A stretch of DNA of 64,000 bases, taken from assembly GCF_008035925.1 (NCBI RefSeq), contig NZ_CP036264.1:9265615-9329614 (forward strand), in the 5' to 3' direction. This document shows positions 26,441-34,353 of the stretch, one piece after another (position 1 is the first letter of the stretch; each line of letters opens with the position of its first letter). The notes beneath the pieces are model-generated. The model was not told the DNA's origin. It worked only from the letters and a program-made list of their open reading frames with translations, and did no database searches. Source of the DNA: Stieleria maiorica. GTDB lineage: Bacteria > Planctomycetota > Planctomycetia > Pirellulales > Pirellulaceae. The translations under genes were made by a program, and so were the position numbers.

Positions 26441-26474
26441 GCTCGACGTGTCCGCACGTCGAGCTTGTTTTTTT
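26441..26474 (+). terminator. Rho-independent terminator 300 bases past the nearest gene
   Basis: Perfect 10-bp stem GCTCGACGTG/CACGTCGAGC (26441-26450 with 26455-26464), 4-nt loop, then seven T (26468-26474). Plus-strand orientation; the closest upstream plus-strand gene ends at 26142. Confidence 0.85.
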
Positions 26475-26599
26475 GGTGGGTAGCGGGAGCCGCCAAGGCT
26501 TTCGGTATGCGTTGCCGAGGGCCGCATTCTCGGCGGTCGATTGGAAAGGACTGACTGCGAGCCGCAGACCGCCACGTCACGCGAACGTTCAACTGGGAA

Positions 26600-26672
26600 G
26601 GGCCCGTAGGCTCGCGCCAAACGGCTGATCATGGTTTGACATCAGCCGGTTCGCGCCAGCGCGAGCGGCCCG
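26600..26672. repeat. Dispersed palindromic repeat, family A (inside-out form)
   Basis: GGGCCCGTAGGCTCGCGCC, CGGCTGAT, short spacer, ATCAGCCGGTTCGCGCCAGC, CGGCCCG. Same core as the copies at 4608 and 53174. Confidence 0.85.
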
Positions 26673-26797
26673 ATCATCAAGCGGTATCGGGCTCAAGTCG
26701 CCAGCGCCGAGGGCCACCCGACGCCTCTCGCTAGTGCTTCGGGCTGGTGTCGCTGGTGTTCCTCGCTCCGGCGCATCATTTCGACTGATGACGCGCG

Positions 26798-28102
26798 CTA
26801 CGCAAACAGGTCCTTGATGATCGAGCCGTCGCGGACGAGGGTGATCGGACGTCCGGTCGTGCTGTCGTATTCCAGCGTCGGGTCGATGCCCAGGTTGTGG
26901 TAGAAGCTGGCTGCGACGTCATCGGGCGAGATGCCTTCGTGTCGCGGACCCGACGCCGTGTCATCACTTTCGCCGATCACTTGGCCGCCGCGCACACCGC
27001 CGCCGGCCATCAGCATGAACATGCAACGCGGATAGTGGTCGCGTCCGCCTTCAGCCGATCGGGTGTTGATCTTCGGTGTGCGTCCGAATTCACCGGTGAC
27101 GTAAACGGCCGTCGAACCGAGCAAGCCGCGTTGTTCCAGACCGTTGAGCAGACCGCTCAGGCCGGCATCCAGCTTGGGCAGATTCTGGGTTTTCAGTTTG
27201 GTGAAGTTATCGGTGTGTGTGTCCCAGCCGCCCAGTTGGACGGTGACGAAGCGGACGCCGGATTCGACCAGCCGCAGAGCAAGCATGCAGCTTTGGCCGA
27301 ACGAGTCTTCGCCGAATTGGCGGGCAAAGCTTTCCGGTTCCTGGCTGATGTCGAACGCCGATCGTGCCCGCGAAGAAGTGATCATCGAGTACGCCTGGTC
27401 GCCGAACTGGTCCAGACCGTCCAGCAATTGGTCGTTCTTTTCCAGATCGGCAAAACGTCGATCGAGTTTTTGCAGCAGTGATTGTCGGCGATTGATTTCG
27501 TCTACGCCGATGCCGCCGGGCAGCGAGATGCCGCGGACATTGAACGGCCGTCCAAAGCTGGGCGCCGAATTGGTTTCCAGCGGCGAGTAGCGGATGCCCA
27601 GGAATCCGGGCCCTTGGCTGGCCTTGGGGACGGCGACGGCGCTGGGGATGTCCGGATCGGCGGGTTGTTCCTTGGACATCACGGCGGCAAAGCTGGGGTA
27701 TTCCAACGCGGGAATCGGCTTGCTGCCGGTGTTGACGTATTCGCGTCCCAGTCGGTGTGCGGCCAAGGTGTGGCTGACCCCGCGTAGGATCGCAAACTTG
27801 TCCATGCACTGGGCCAGTTTCGGCAAGTGCTCGGAGATCTGAATACCGGAAACGTTGGTTGAAATCGGATTGAAGGAACCGCGATGGGTGTCCGGCGCGT
27901 TCGGTTTCAGGTCAAACGTGTCCATGTGAGATGGGCCACCGGGCAGCTCGATAAAGATCGCCCGATCGGCGTGTCCGGGTGCGACCTGTCCGGCGGCGGC
28001 CAAGCGGTTGTAACCGGCCAGGGTCAGGCCGCCGACCGACAGGGTGCCGATCTTCAGAGCGTCACGTCGTCGAACGCCATCGCAGGTTTGATGAAATCTC
28101 AT
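26798..28102 (-). CDS. DUF1501 protein with Tat-type signal
   Basis: 434 aa. The N-terminus CDGVRRRDALKIGTLSVGGL is a twin-arginine signal typical of DUF1501 proteins, which belong to the sulfatase/alkaline-phosphatase-like superfamily. Family motifs: AIFIELPGGPSHMDTFDLKP, LRGVSHTLAAHRLGREYVNT and TGEFGRTPKIN. Exact activity is unknown; DUF1501 genes nearly always follow a DUF1549/DUF1553 gene in planctomycetes, as here (60-base gap), suggesting a joint envelope function. It is the last gene of the sigma-factor operon. Confidence 0.94.
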   Translation of the reverse strand: MRFHQTCDGVRRRDALKIGTLSVGGLTLAGYNRLAAAGQVAPGHADRAIFIELPGGPSHMDTFDLKPNAPDTHRGSFNPISTNVSGIQISEHLPKLAQCMDKFAILRGVSHTLAAHRLGREYVNTGSKPIPALEYPSFAAVMSKEQPADPDIPSAVAVPKASQGPGFLGIRYSPLETNSAPSFGRPFNVRGISLPGGIGVDEINRRQSLLQKLDRRFADLEKNDQLLDGLDQFGDQAYSMITSSRARSAFDISQEPESFARQFGEDSFGQSCMLALRLVESGVRFVTVQLGGWDTHTDNFTKLKTQNLPKLDAGLSGLLNGLEQRGLLGSTAVYVTGEFGRTPKINTRSAEGGRDHYPRCMFMLMAGGGVRGGQVIGESDDTASGPRHEGISPDDVAASFYHNLGIDPTLEYDSTTGRPITLVRDGSIIKDLFA

Positions 28103-28162
28103 GAGTGATTATCCGGAGAACGATTGGAAGGATGAAAGACGGGAAGGGGAGGGAAGGGCGGC

Positions 28163-31027
28163 TTAGTGGCTGATGATGAATTCTTTGGTGTTCACGAGGG
28201 CCCACATCAGGCCCTCGATCCCATTGGTCTTGTTTTCCGACTCGTTGATGTAGTCGACGGCGATTTGAATTTCTTCGTCGTCGGGGTAACGACTGAGCGT
28301 CCGCAGGTAAGCCTCGTCGACCACCTCTCGAAGCGTTCGGTCCGACGTGATCGCCGCATCGGTGTCGCCGCTGTGAAGCGGCGGTGTCAGTTCCGGCCAG
28401 CCATTCGGGTCGGCGATCAGCTCGTCCAACGAGGGCACGTGATAGTTTTTGCGAAGCTTTTTGGCGTAGCTGTTGTATTGCTGGGCGAGCTTCTTTCTCA
28501 TCGATTCGCGACGCGCTTCGGGCAGCTTGGCGAATTGACGGACGCGTCCGATCATTTGCCGCCGCATCGATTCGGCGGCACGTTCGGCCGCGGCGGCTTT
28601 GGGATCGGTACCAGCACCGGCACGTGGCGCGGCGATTCCGAGTTCCTTGCAGGCTTCGGCAACCCAGCCGTCGCGGGCGGCGATCCGGTTGTACATTTCC
28701 GAGTCATTTCGCAGATAAATCGATTGCAACAAACTCGGTGCGTCGCTGCGGTCGCAGTCGCAATTGCTTTCGCGGATCGACTGGCCGAAGACTTCCAGTG
28801 CGAAATCCGAACCGTTACGGCGTCGGGCTTTGCCGTCGGCGATGGCCATCTGGTCAAGCTCACCGCGCAGTTGGGAGGCTTTTTCGGTCGATCCGGTCGC
28901 CAGCACCACCATGTCGTAAACGACTTCGGCGGGCAGACGACGGGGGATGTGGTGCGAAAAGTTCTTGCGATCACCGGCGTTGGTGGAATTCGTCGCCGAG
29001 CTTCGCTGGTAGGTGTCGCTGGAGACGATCTCGCGGTGCAGCCATTTCAGGTCAAAGTCATGGGCGATGAACTCGCCGGCCAAATGATCTAATAGTGCGG
29101 CGTTGCTGGGCGGGTTAGCCAGGTTCATGTCGTCGGTCGGATCGACGATGCCGCTGCCGAAGTAGTTTCCCCAGACGCGATTGACGATCGCTTTGGCAAA
29201 GTAGGGATTGGATTCGTCACGCAGCCATTGCATCAGGGCCGGCCGCGGATCATCGTCCAGCTCGAGGGCCTGGTCGATGCCGAGAATTTTTCCGGTGGGA
29301 ACGCGAACCGGCGGCAGCTTGCGTCCTTTCTTCTTAGCGTTCGCACGTTGTTTCTTTTGCGCGTCGCTCAGGCCGCGGGTGGTGATGTAAAGTTCGCCGA
29401 ACGGGACGACTTCGCCGGATCGGGCGGCTTGCTGAATCTTGCGGCGCAGCTCACCCCCGTTCAGCTTTTCGCCTCCGGTCAGTTTCTCCATCAACTCCTC
29501 GCGGGCCTTTTTGGATTCCGGGGAGACTTGGTTGGCGTTGCCGGATCGCACCACGCCGAACAGCTTTGAAAAATCGTCAAAGTCTTGTTTGGACCACTGA
29601 TCGAAGGGGTGTTTGTGGCATTGGGCGCACTCGATCCGAACGCCCAGGAAGGTGTAGGCGAATCCGATCGCGCGGTCTTCGGGTTTTTGGAAATTCCGCC
29701 GCGACCAATACAGCGGCATGCTCTCACGATCGGCAAAGCGTTCGTAATCCCCGCCGCAGATCTCAGTCATTTCGCGACAGTATTCGAGATAACTTTCGTC
29801 TTCTTCAAGTGAATTGGCGCTGACGATGCCTTCGATGATTTGGTCATAGGGCATGTTGTCTTGCAGGCGTTTGCGCAGCCAGTGGAACCACAGCTTGGTG
29901 CCGACGTTTTGGACCGGCAGCACGTTGTTCAGCTGTTCGGCGTTGTTGCCCGTCCAGTCGCTCAAGCGAGTGGCCCACCAGGCGCCGTAGGCGGGTGATC
30001 GAAGCAGTTCGTCGATCAACCGCTGGCGTTTGTCGGGGGCGTCGTCGGCCAGGAAGGCGGCGACGCGTTCTCCCGCCGGCAGCACGCCGGTGATGTCCAG
30101 CGACGCTCGGCGGATGAATTCGGCGTCGGTGCAGATGTCGGAGGCGACGACGCCGAGTTTGTCCAGCTTTTGCCGGACCAGCACGTCGATCGCGTGGGTC
30201 GGTTCGCCTTGGGCGATCGATTCGGCGGCGTCCCTGGCGGTCTGGCTGGGGGCGGCGGAGATCGGGCGCAGGACCGGAACAGGCACAACGGCATTGTCGT
30301 AGTAGACGACGACGTGGGTGTCGCCGGCGTCACCGGATTGGACGTTCCCTTCGGCGTCGATCGCGGCGATCGAATCGTCGTTGCTGCTGAATCGACACAG
30401 TGCGGTGACGTCTTCCACGGTGCCGTCGGCCCAGTGAGCGATGGCGGTCAGCGAGACCGTTTCGGCGTTGTCACCGAAGCGAATTTCAGCCGGTTCGATT
30501 TGAAGCTTGTCGAGCGACTGGAACGACTCTTTGTCGAACCGCGCGCCGTCGGCGATCCAGTTCCGCAGCACACGGTACTGCCATTGGCCTTTTTCGAATC
30601 GTTTCCCGCCTTCGTGCATGTCGGCATCGGTTGGCTTGGCCAGGATCAGGCTTTCATCCACGTCATCGGGATCGACCCGGCCGGTGTTTTCGGCCAACAA
30701 CGCGGCGTGGTCGCCGCTGAAATCGTAGCCGAACAACGACAATTGAAAGTCGCCTCGGCCTTGGAAGGAGCCGTGGCAGGCTCGGCCGTTGCATCCCAGA
30801 CGCCCGAGCAGGGGCATCACGTGTTTTTGAAAGTCCGGAACTTCGTCGACGTCCGCGTCGGAAAAACGCGATTGGATCGAAGCAGTCGGGAGCGTGACGA
30901 CATCGTCGCTGTGTTGGTCCGACCGGATGGGCGAAATCGGCTCCGCCGTTGCGACGCCGATGCCGACGACGGCAGTCGCGGCGGCCGCCAAGCAGCAGAC
31001 CAACAGACGTGATGAAAGCTGTTTCAT
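28163..31027 (-). CDS. DUF1549/DUF1553 protein with cytochrome-like N-terminal motif
   Basis: 954 aa exported protein. A signal peptide (SSRLLVCCLAAAATAVVGIG) is followed by a planctomycete cytochrome-like region with GCNGRACHG (CX4CH rather than the usual heme CXXCH), a BIG2-like segment (LTAIAHWADGTVEDVTALCR), DUF1549 (ASDICTDAEFIRRASLDITG, with LGVRIECAQCHKHPFDQWSK containing a true CXXCH) and DUF1553 (YFAKAIVNRVWGNYFGSGIV ... LPAEVVYDMVVL). One CXXCH suggests heme or metal binding in the periplasm. Start ATG 31027 begins the signal peptide; an earlier ATG at 31105 gives a Pro-rich leader. Confidence 0.92.
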   Translation of the reverse strand: MKQLSSRLLVCCLAAAATAVVGIGVATAEPISPIRSDQHSDDVVTLPTASIQSRFSDADVDEVPDFQKHVMPLLGRLGCNGRACHGSFQGRGDFQLSLFGYDFSGDHAALLAENTGRVDPDDVDESLILAKPTDADMHEGGKRFEKGQWQYRVLRNWIADGARFDKESFQSLDKLQIEPAEIRFGDNAETVSLTAIAHWADGTVEDVTALCRFSSNDDSIAAIDAEGNVQSGDAGDTHVVVYYDNAVVPVPVLRPISAAPSQTARDAAESIAQGEPTHAIDVLVRQKLDKLGVVASDICTDAEFIRRASLDITGVLPAGERVAAFLADDAPDKRQRLIDELLRSPAYGAWWATRLSDWTGNNAEQLNNVLPVQNVGTKLWFHWLRKRLQDNMPYDQIIEGIVSANSLEEDESYLEYCREMTEICGGDYERFADRESMPLYWSRRNFQKPEDRAIGFAYTFLGVRIECAQCHKHPFDQWSKQDFDDFSKLFGVVRSGNANQVSPESKKAREELMEKLTGGEKLNGGELRRKIQQAARSGEVVPFGELYITTRGLSDAQKKQRANAKKKGRKLPPVRVPTGKILGIDQALELDDDPRPALMQWLRDESNPYFAKAIVNRVWGNYFGSGIVDPTDDMNLANPPSNAALLDHLAGEFIAHDFDLKWLHREIVSSDTYQRSSATNSTNAGDRKNFSHHIPRRLPAEVVYDMVVLATGSTEKASQLRGELDQMAIADGKARRRNGSDFALEVFGQSIRESNCDCDRSDAPSLLQSIYLRNDSEMYNRIAARDGWVAEACKELGIAAPRAGAGTDPKAAAAERAAESMRRQMIGRVRQFAKLPEARRESMRKKLAQQYNSYAKKLRKNYHVPSLDELIADPNGWPELTPPLHSGDTDAAITSDRTLREVVDEAYLRTLSRYPDDEEIQIAVDYINESENKTNGIEGLMWALVNTKEFIISH

Positions 31028-31108
31028 GGGATTCAGGCAGGTCGGTGGGAGGGAAGGGGAAGGAAAGAGCGGTAATCGACGCGGGGGAACAAGCGGCGTC
31101 ATCAACGG

Positions 31109-31735
31109 CTATTCTTTTCGTCCGGATTTCCGCAGGTAGGTTTGGAAACCCTTCTGGATGTTGTCGTCCAAATTGGACTGTTTTTCGTCGAGTCGCTTTT
31201 CAGCGGTTTCGAGTTGTTCGTTCAGTTTGTCGAGTCGTGATCGGATTTGTTCGACTTCGAAGCTGGCACGCGCGATCTGGGCCAATTCCAATCGCTTGGT
31301 CGCTTCACGCAGTGCCGCGCGGTCTTTCTTGTTGTCACGGATTTTCAACTTGGCGACCAACAGGTTGATAGCCGATTGTGCTTGCACGACGTGGACTTCC
31401 AATTCAAACGCTTCTTCGCCACGCTTTTTCGCGGTTTGCAATCGCCGCGACGACTTGGCCAAGTTGCTGATGGCGATGCCGTATTGTTTGGGTTCTTTTT
31501 CGCGCAGTTGGTCGAGCAGGACTTTGATTTCGGGCAGGTGGTCGTGGACCATCTGCAGTACCGCTTGCTCGCGTTCGGTGGCAAGCGTGGGTTGCGGTCC
31601 CGCTTTTTCCAATTTCGATTGAGGCGGGTTGTCAGCGCCCAGAAGTGGTGCGTGCACCGGCGGCATGGCAGATCCGAAAATGCCCAGAATGCAGGCCAGA
31701 TGCAGGATCCGGCGTGGTCCTCGTTCAACCTTCAT
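31109..31735 (-). CDS. Exported coiled-coil protein in the sigma-factor operon
   Basis: 208 aa. Signal sequence (ILHLACILGIFGSAMPPVHA), then almost wholly charged, helical heptad-rich sequence (EQIRSRLDKLNEQLETAEKR, EKRLDEKQSNLDDN). No catalytic motif. The start overlaps the end of the anti-sigma-like gene by 11 bases and has GGGAGAGCGGA upstream, so translation is coupled. It probably works in the periplasm with the anti-sigma protein or the DUF1549 protein; similar small helical proteins occur at this position in other planctomycete ECF operons, as far as I know. Confidence 0.85.
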   Translation of the reverse strand: MKVERGPRRILHLACILGIFGSAMPPVHAPLLGADNPPQSKLEKAGPQPTLATEREQAVLQMVHDHLPEIKVLLDQLREKEPKQYGIAISNLAKSSRRLQTAKKRGEEAFELEVHVVQAQSAINLLVAKLKIRDNKKDRAALREATKRLELAQIARASFEVEQIRSRLDKLNEQLETAEKRLDEKQSNLDDNIQKGFQTYLRKSGRKE

Positions 31736-32330
31736 TCCGCTCTCCCTCGCCCATCGCCGCTTCGACGGCCACCACCATCCAAGAAAATGAATCGTCGTCG
31801 ACCGCTTCGCTCGCATCATCCGCCGCTTCACCGTTCAGGTCTGTCGTCTCCCAGTCGACGGCCTGCCAATCGATCGTTTCCCAGTCGATGGCGGGATCAA
31901 CCCAGGTCTTGGCCAGTTCGTATTCAAATGCCGCTGGGTTGGGAATCGATTCGAGATTCAGTGCGGTCGCGTTGCGGTCGATCTGGTTTTGCGGAGAGTT
32001 CATCCGATACAGCGAAAGGACCAGGATGCTGGCCGCGAGCGACGTGATCAGCAGCATGACTCGTTGCCGCGTTCGTGTCGTCGTGATCGTGGTTTCGAGT
32101 GGCGGTTGCGATCGCGGCGTCGGGGCGATGGCATCGCCGGCTGGCAGAGAGCGGGCCGCGACGTTGCACAGCAATTCGCTTTCGCGGAGCAACGCCTGGG
32201 CGACGACGGCCGAATCAAATTCGGATTCGAATGCCGCGGCGTCGGCCGCTGTCATTTCGCCCAGCAGGTAATCCGAGCAGCGCTGGCGAAGCAGCGGATC
32301 GCGGTCGGAGGGGACGTTGTCAGAGTTCAT
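31725..32330 (-). CDS. Anti-sigma-factor-like single-pass membrane protein
   Basis: 201 aa. The N-terminus (RCSDYLLGEMTAADAAAFES) resembles the helical sigma-binding domain of anti-sigma factors but lacks the zinc HX3CX2C. One membrane helix follows (VMLLITSLAASILVLSLYRM, about residue 95-115), then a periplasmic part with the repeat DWETIDWQAVDWETTD. Encoded 52 bases downstream of the ECF sigma gene. Role as the membrane-bound inhibitor of that sigma factor is inferred from position and topology. Confidence 0.82.
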   Translation of the reverse strand: MNSDNVPSDRDPLLRQRCSDYLLGEMTAADAAAFESEFDSAVVAQALLRESELLCNVAARSLPAGDAIAPTPRSQPPLETTITTTRTRQRVMLLITSLAASILVLSLYRMNSPQNQIDRNATALNLESIPNPAAFEYELAKTWVDPAIDWETIDWQAVDWETTDLNGEAADDASEAVDDDSFSWMVVAVEAAMGEGERNEG

Positions 32331-32382
32331 GGGGATCGCCCTTCTTGTGCAGGGCCGAGTGTTTCACGCGGGGTGGTCGGTG

Positions 32383-33000
32383 TTAGGTCGAGTCGTCGAC
32401 ATCAAGTTCATTTCGCAGCTGTTGCATCGCGCGACGCATTCGCGTCAACACGGTCCCCAACGGCTGATCGAGTCGATCGGCGATGGCTTGAAAGGTCATG
32501 CCTTCGCCGAGCCGTAGCCGGATCACTTGCTGGACGTTTTCGGGCAGCGTTGCGATCGCTTGGTGAACGCGTTGCAGCGTCTCTTCGGTTTCCAGGTTGA
32601 GTGTTGAATCGGTATCGATCTGAAAGGTCGAATGGGCGTGCTTTTCCAGCACACGGTCGGTCGTGGATTTCTTTCGCCACCAGCGTGCCGCCTCGTTGGC
32701 GGCAACCCGATAGAGCCAAGCTCGGCGGGCGGGCGGTGGGATCGCGGCATCGTTTTTGAGCATCGCAACGAAAACGGTCTGCAGGCAGTCATCGACGTCG
32801 GCCGTCTGCGGCAGCTTTCCGGACAGGAACCGTCGCAAACCCGTCTCCGCGTCATCAAACACCCGACGCCAGAGGTCCTGGTTGCCCCCCTCGCCAACGC
32901 CGTTGTTGCTGGGGTGTGGTTGCCGGGACGAATCGCCAGGAAGTTCGGGGGCGGGAATCTCAGGGACGGGGTCGCCATCGTCGGCAGGGAGGTTGCTCAT
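32383..33000 (-). CDS. ECF-family RNA polymerase sigma factor
   Basis: 205 aa. Region 2 is seen in DDCLQTVFVAMLKNDAA with AWLYRVAANEAARWWRKK, and region 4 in LPENVQQVIRLRLGEGM with TFQAIADRLDQPLGTVLTRM. A Pro-rich N-terminal extension of about 45 aa precedes region 2. It directs RNA polymerase to its own regulon, most likely this operon. ATG 33000 is preferred; GTG 33009 is three codons upstream. First gene of a five-gene operon ending with DUF1501. Confidence 0.94.
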   Translation of the reverse strand: MSNLPADDGDPVPEIPAPELPGDSSRQPHPSNNGVGEGGNQDLWRRVFDDAETGLRRFLSGKLPQTADVDDCLQTVFVAMLKNDAAIPPPARRAWLYRVAANEAARWWRKKSTTDRVLEKHAHSTFQIDTDSTLNLETEETLQRVHQAIATLPENVQQVIRLRLGEGMTFQAIADRLDQPLGTVLTRMRRAMQQLRNELDVDDST

Positions 33001-33218
33001 GTTCTGCACTAGCCGCGATATACATTGCGCGCCGCGGCAGGTTTATTTCATACGTTCAGTCGGATTTCGATTTTTTTCTCGGCGAATCGACCCCAAATCG
33101 CCAGAATGCGGCAAGTGTTGACCAAGCACGAGAAAATTCGTCGCCCCTACTGACGCGATCCGTGGCGTGGTGGGATGATGTAGCTTAGCCGAACGTAGAG
33201 AGACACGCTGGAGTGATC

Positions 33219-34199
33219 ATGGCAGAGAAATCAGACGACATCTGGATCGGATTCGACCTTGGCGGCACCAAAATGTTGGCGATCGCCTATGACGATCAGT
33301 ACAACGTGCTCGGCCGTCGCCGCCGCAAGACGCGTGGCCGCGAGGGCAGCGATAGCGGGATCGCCCGAATCGGGTCGACGATCGAACGTTTGATCGCTGA
33401 AAACGATTTGGACGCCAAGCGGATCCGCGGCATCGGCATCGGATGTCCCGGCCCGATCGACTTGGACAACGGGCGAATCTTGACGACACCCAATTTGGGC
33501 TGGGACGACGTCGACATCCAAAAGTTCCTGCAGAAGAATTTCGATTGCCCCGTCGTCGTGCTCAACGATGTCGACGCCGGTTTGTATGGCGAGTACCAGT
33601 TCGGCGCCGCCAAGGGATCACGCTGTGCCGTGGGGATCTTTCCCGGTACGGGCGTCGGCGGGGCCTGTGTCTATGAAGGGACGATCTTGCAGGGCGCCGG
33701 CGTCAGTTGCATGGAGATCGGGCATACCCGGATCAGCAGCGGATCGCGCAGCAGCGGCTTCGAATTACCGGGAACCTTGGAAGCCGAAGCGAGCCGATTG
33801 TCGATCGCGGCCGAAGCGGCCAAAGCGGTGTTTCGTGGCGACGCACCGGCCCTGGCCAAAGACGCCGGAACCGACTTGGCTGATATCCGCAGCGGTGCGT
33901 TGGCCGACTCGATCAAAGCGGGCGACAAGGTCGTCCGGCGGTTGGTCGAAGAGGCCAGCGAAACGATCGGGATTTCCGTCGTCAACATCATCCACCTGCT
34001 GTGCCCCGATACGATCGTCCTGGGGGGCGGTTTGGTCGAGGCGATGGAAGACCTGATCATCGGCACCGTCACCAAAACGGCGCGAAAGAGCGTGATGAGC
34101 GTCTACAAAGACCGCTTCAGGGTCGTCGCCGCACAACTCGGCGACGACGCCGGGGTGAAAGGTGCCGCCGCCTGGGCACGGCGGAAGATTGAAACATAG
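33219..34199 (+). CDS. ROK-family sugar kinase/regulator-like protein
   Basis: 326 aa. ROK/hexokinase ATP-binding fold: phosphate-1 motif GFDLGGTKMLAIAYDD, GIGIGCPGPIDLDNG, the catalytic-loop region LNDVDAGLYGEYQFGAAKGS, and GIFPGTGVGGACVYEG. No helix-turn-helix, so it is kinase-like (glucokinase group). The usual ROK zinc motif (GHX9-11CXCGX2GCXE) is missing: after MEIGHTRI there are no Cys. Likely phosphorylates glucose or a related sugar in the cytosol. ATG 33219 has GGAG upstream; GTG 33213 is an alternative. Neighbour of convergent xylA. Confidence 0.88.
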   Translation: MAEKSDDIWIGFDLGGTKMLAIAYDDQYNVLGRRRRKTRGREGSDSGIARIGSTIERLIAENDLDAKRIRGIGIGCPGPIDLDNGRILTTPNLGWDDVDIQKFLQKNFDCPVVVLNDVDAGLYGEYQFGAAKGSRCAVGIFPGTGVGGACVYEGTILQGAGVSCMEIGHTRISSGSRSSGFELPGTLEAEASRLSIAAEAAKAVFRGDAPALAKDAGTDLADIRSGALADSIKAGDKVVRRLVEEASETIGISVVNIIHLLCPDTIVLGGGLVEAMEDLIIGTVTKTARKSVMSVYKDRFRVVAAQLGDDAGVKGAAAWARRKIET

Positions 34200-34213
34200 T
34201 TTCAAGTTGATGC

Positions 34214-34335
34214 CTCGTTCCAAGGCTCCGCCTTGGAACGCAATGCCGTTGTGGCTCCGCCACACGTCACCGACCGTACGTGAGGCGGAGCCTCCGAAGT
34301 CAGTGTGTCCCCAGGCGGAGCCCGGGGACAAGTTG
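34214..34335. repeat. Intergenic repeat rich in CTCCGCCT/AGGCGGAG
   Basis: Contains GTTCCAAGGCTCCGCCTTGGAAC (palindrome), GTGGCTCCGCCACAC (palindrome), and AGGCGGAGCCTCC. It fills the gap between the converging ROK and xylA genes. Confidence 0.75.
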
Positions 34336-34353
34336 AGCCTGAAACCAGAAGCG

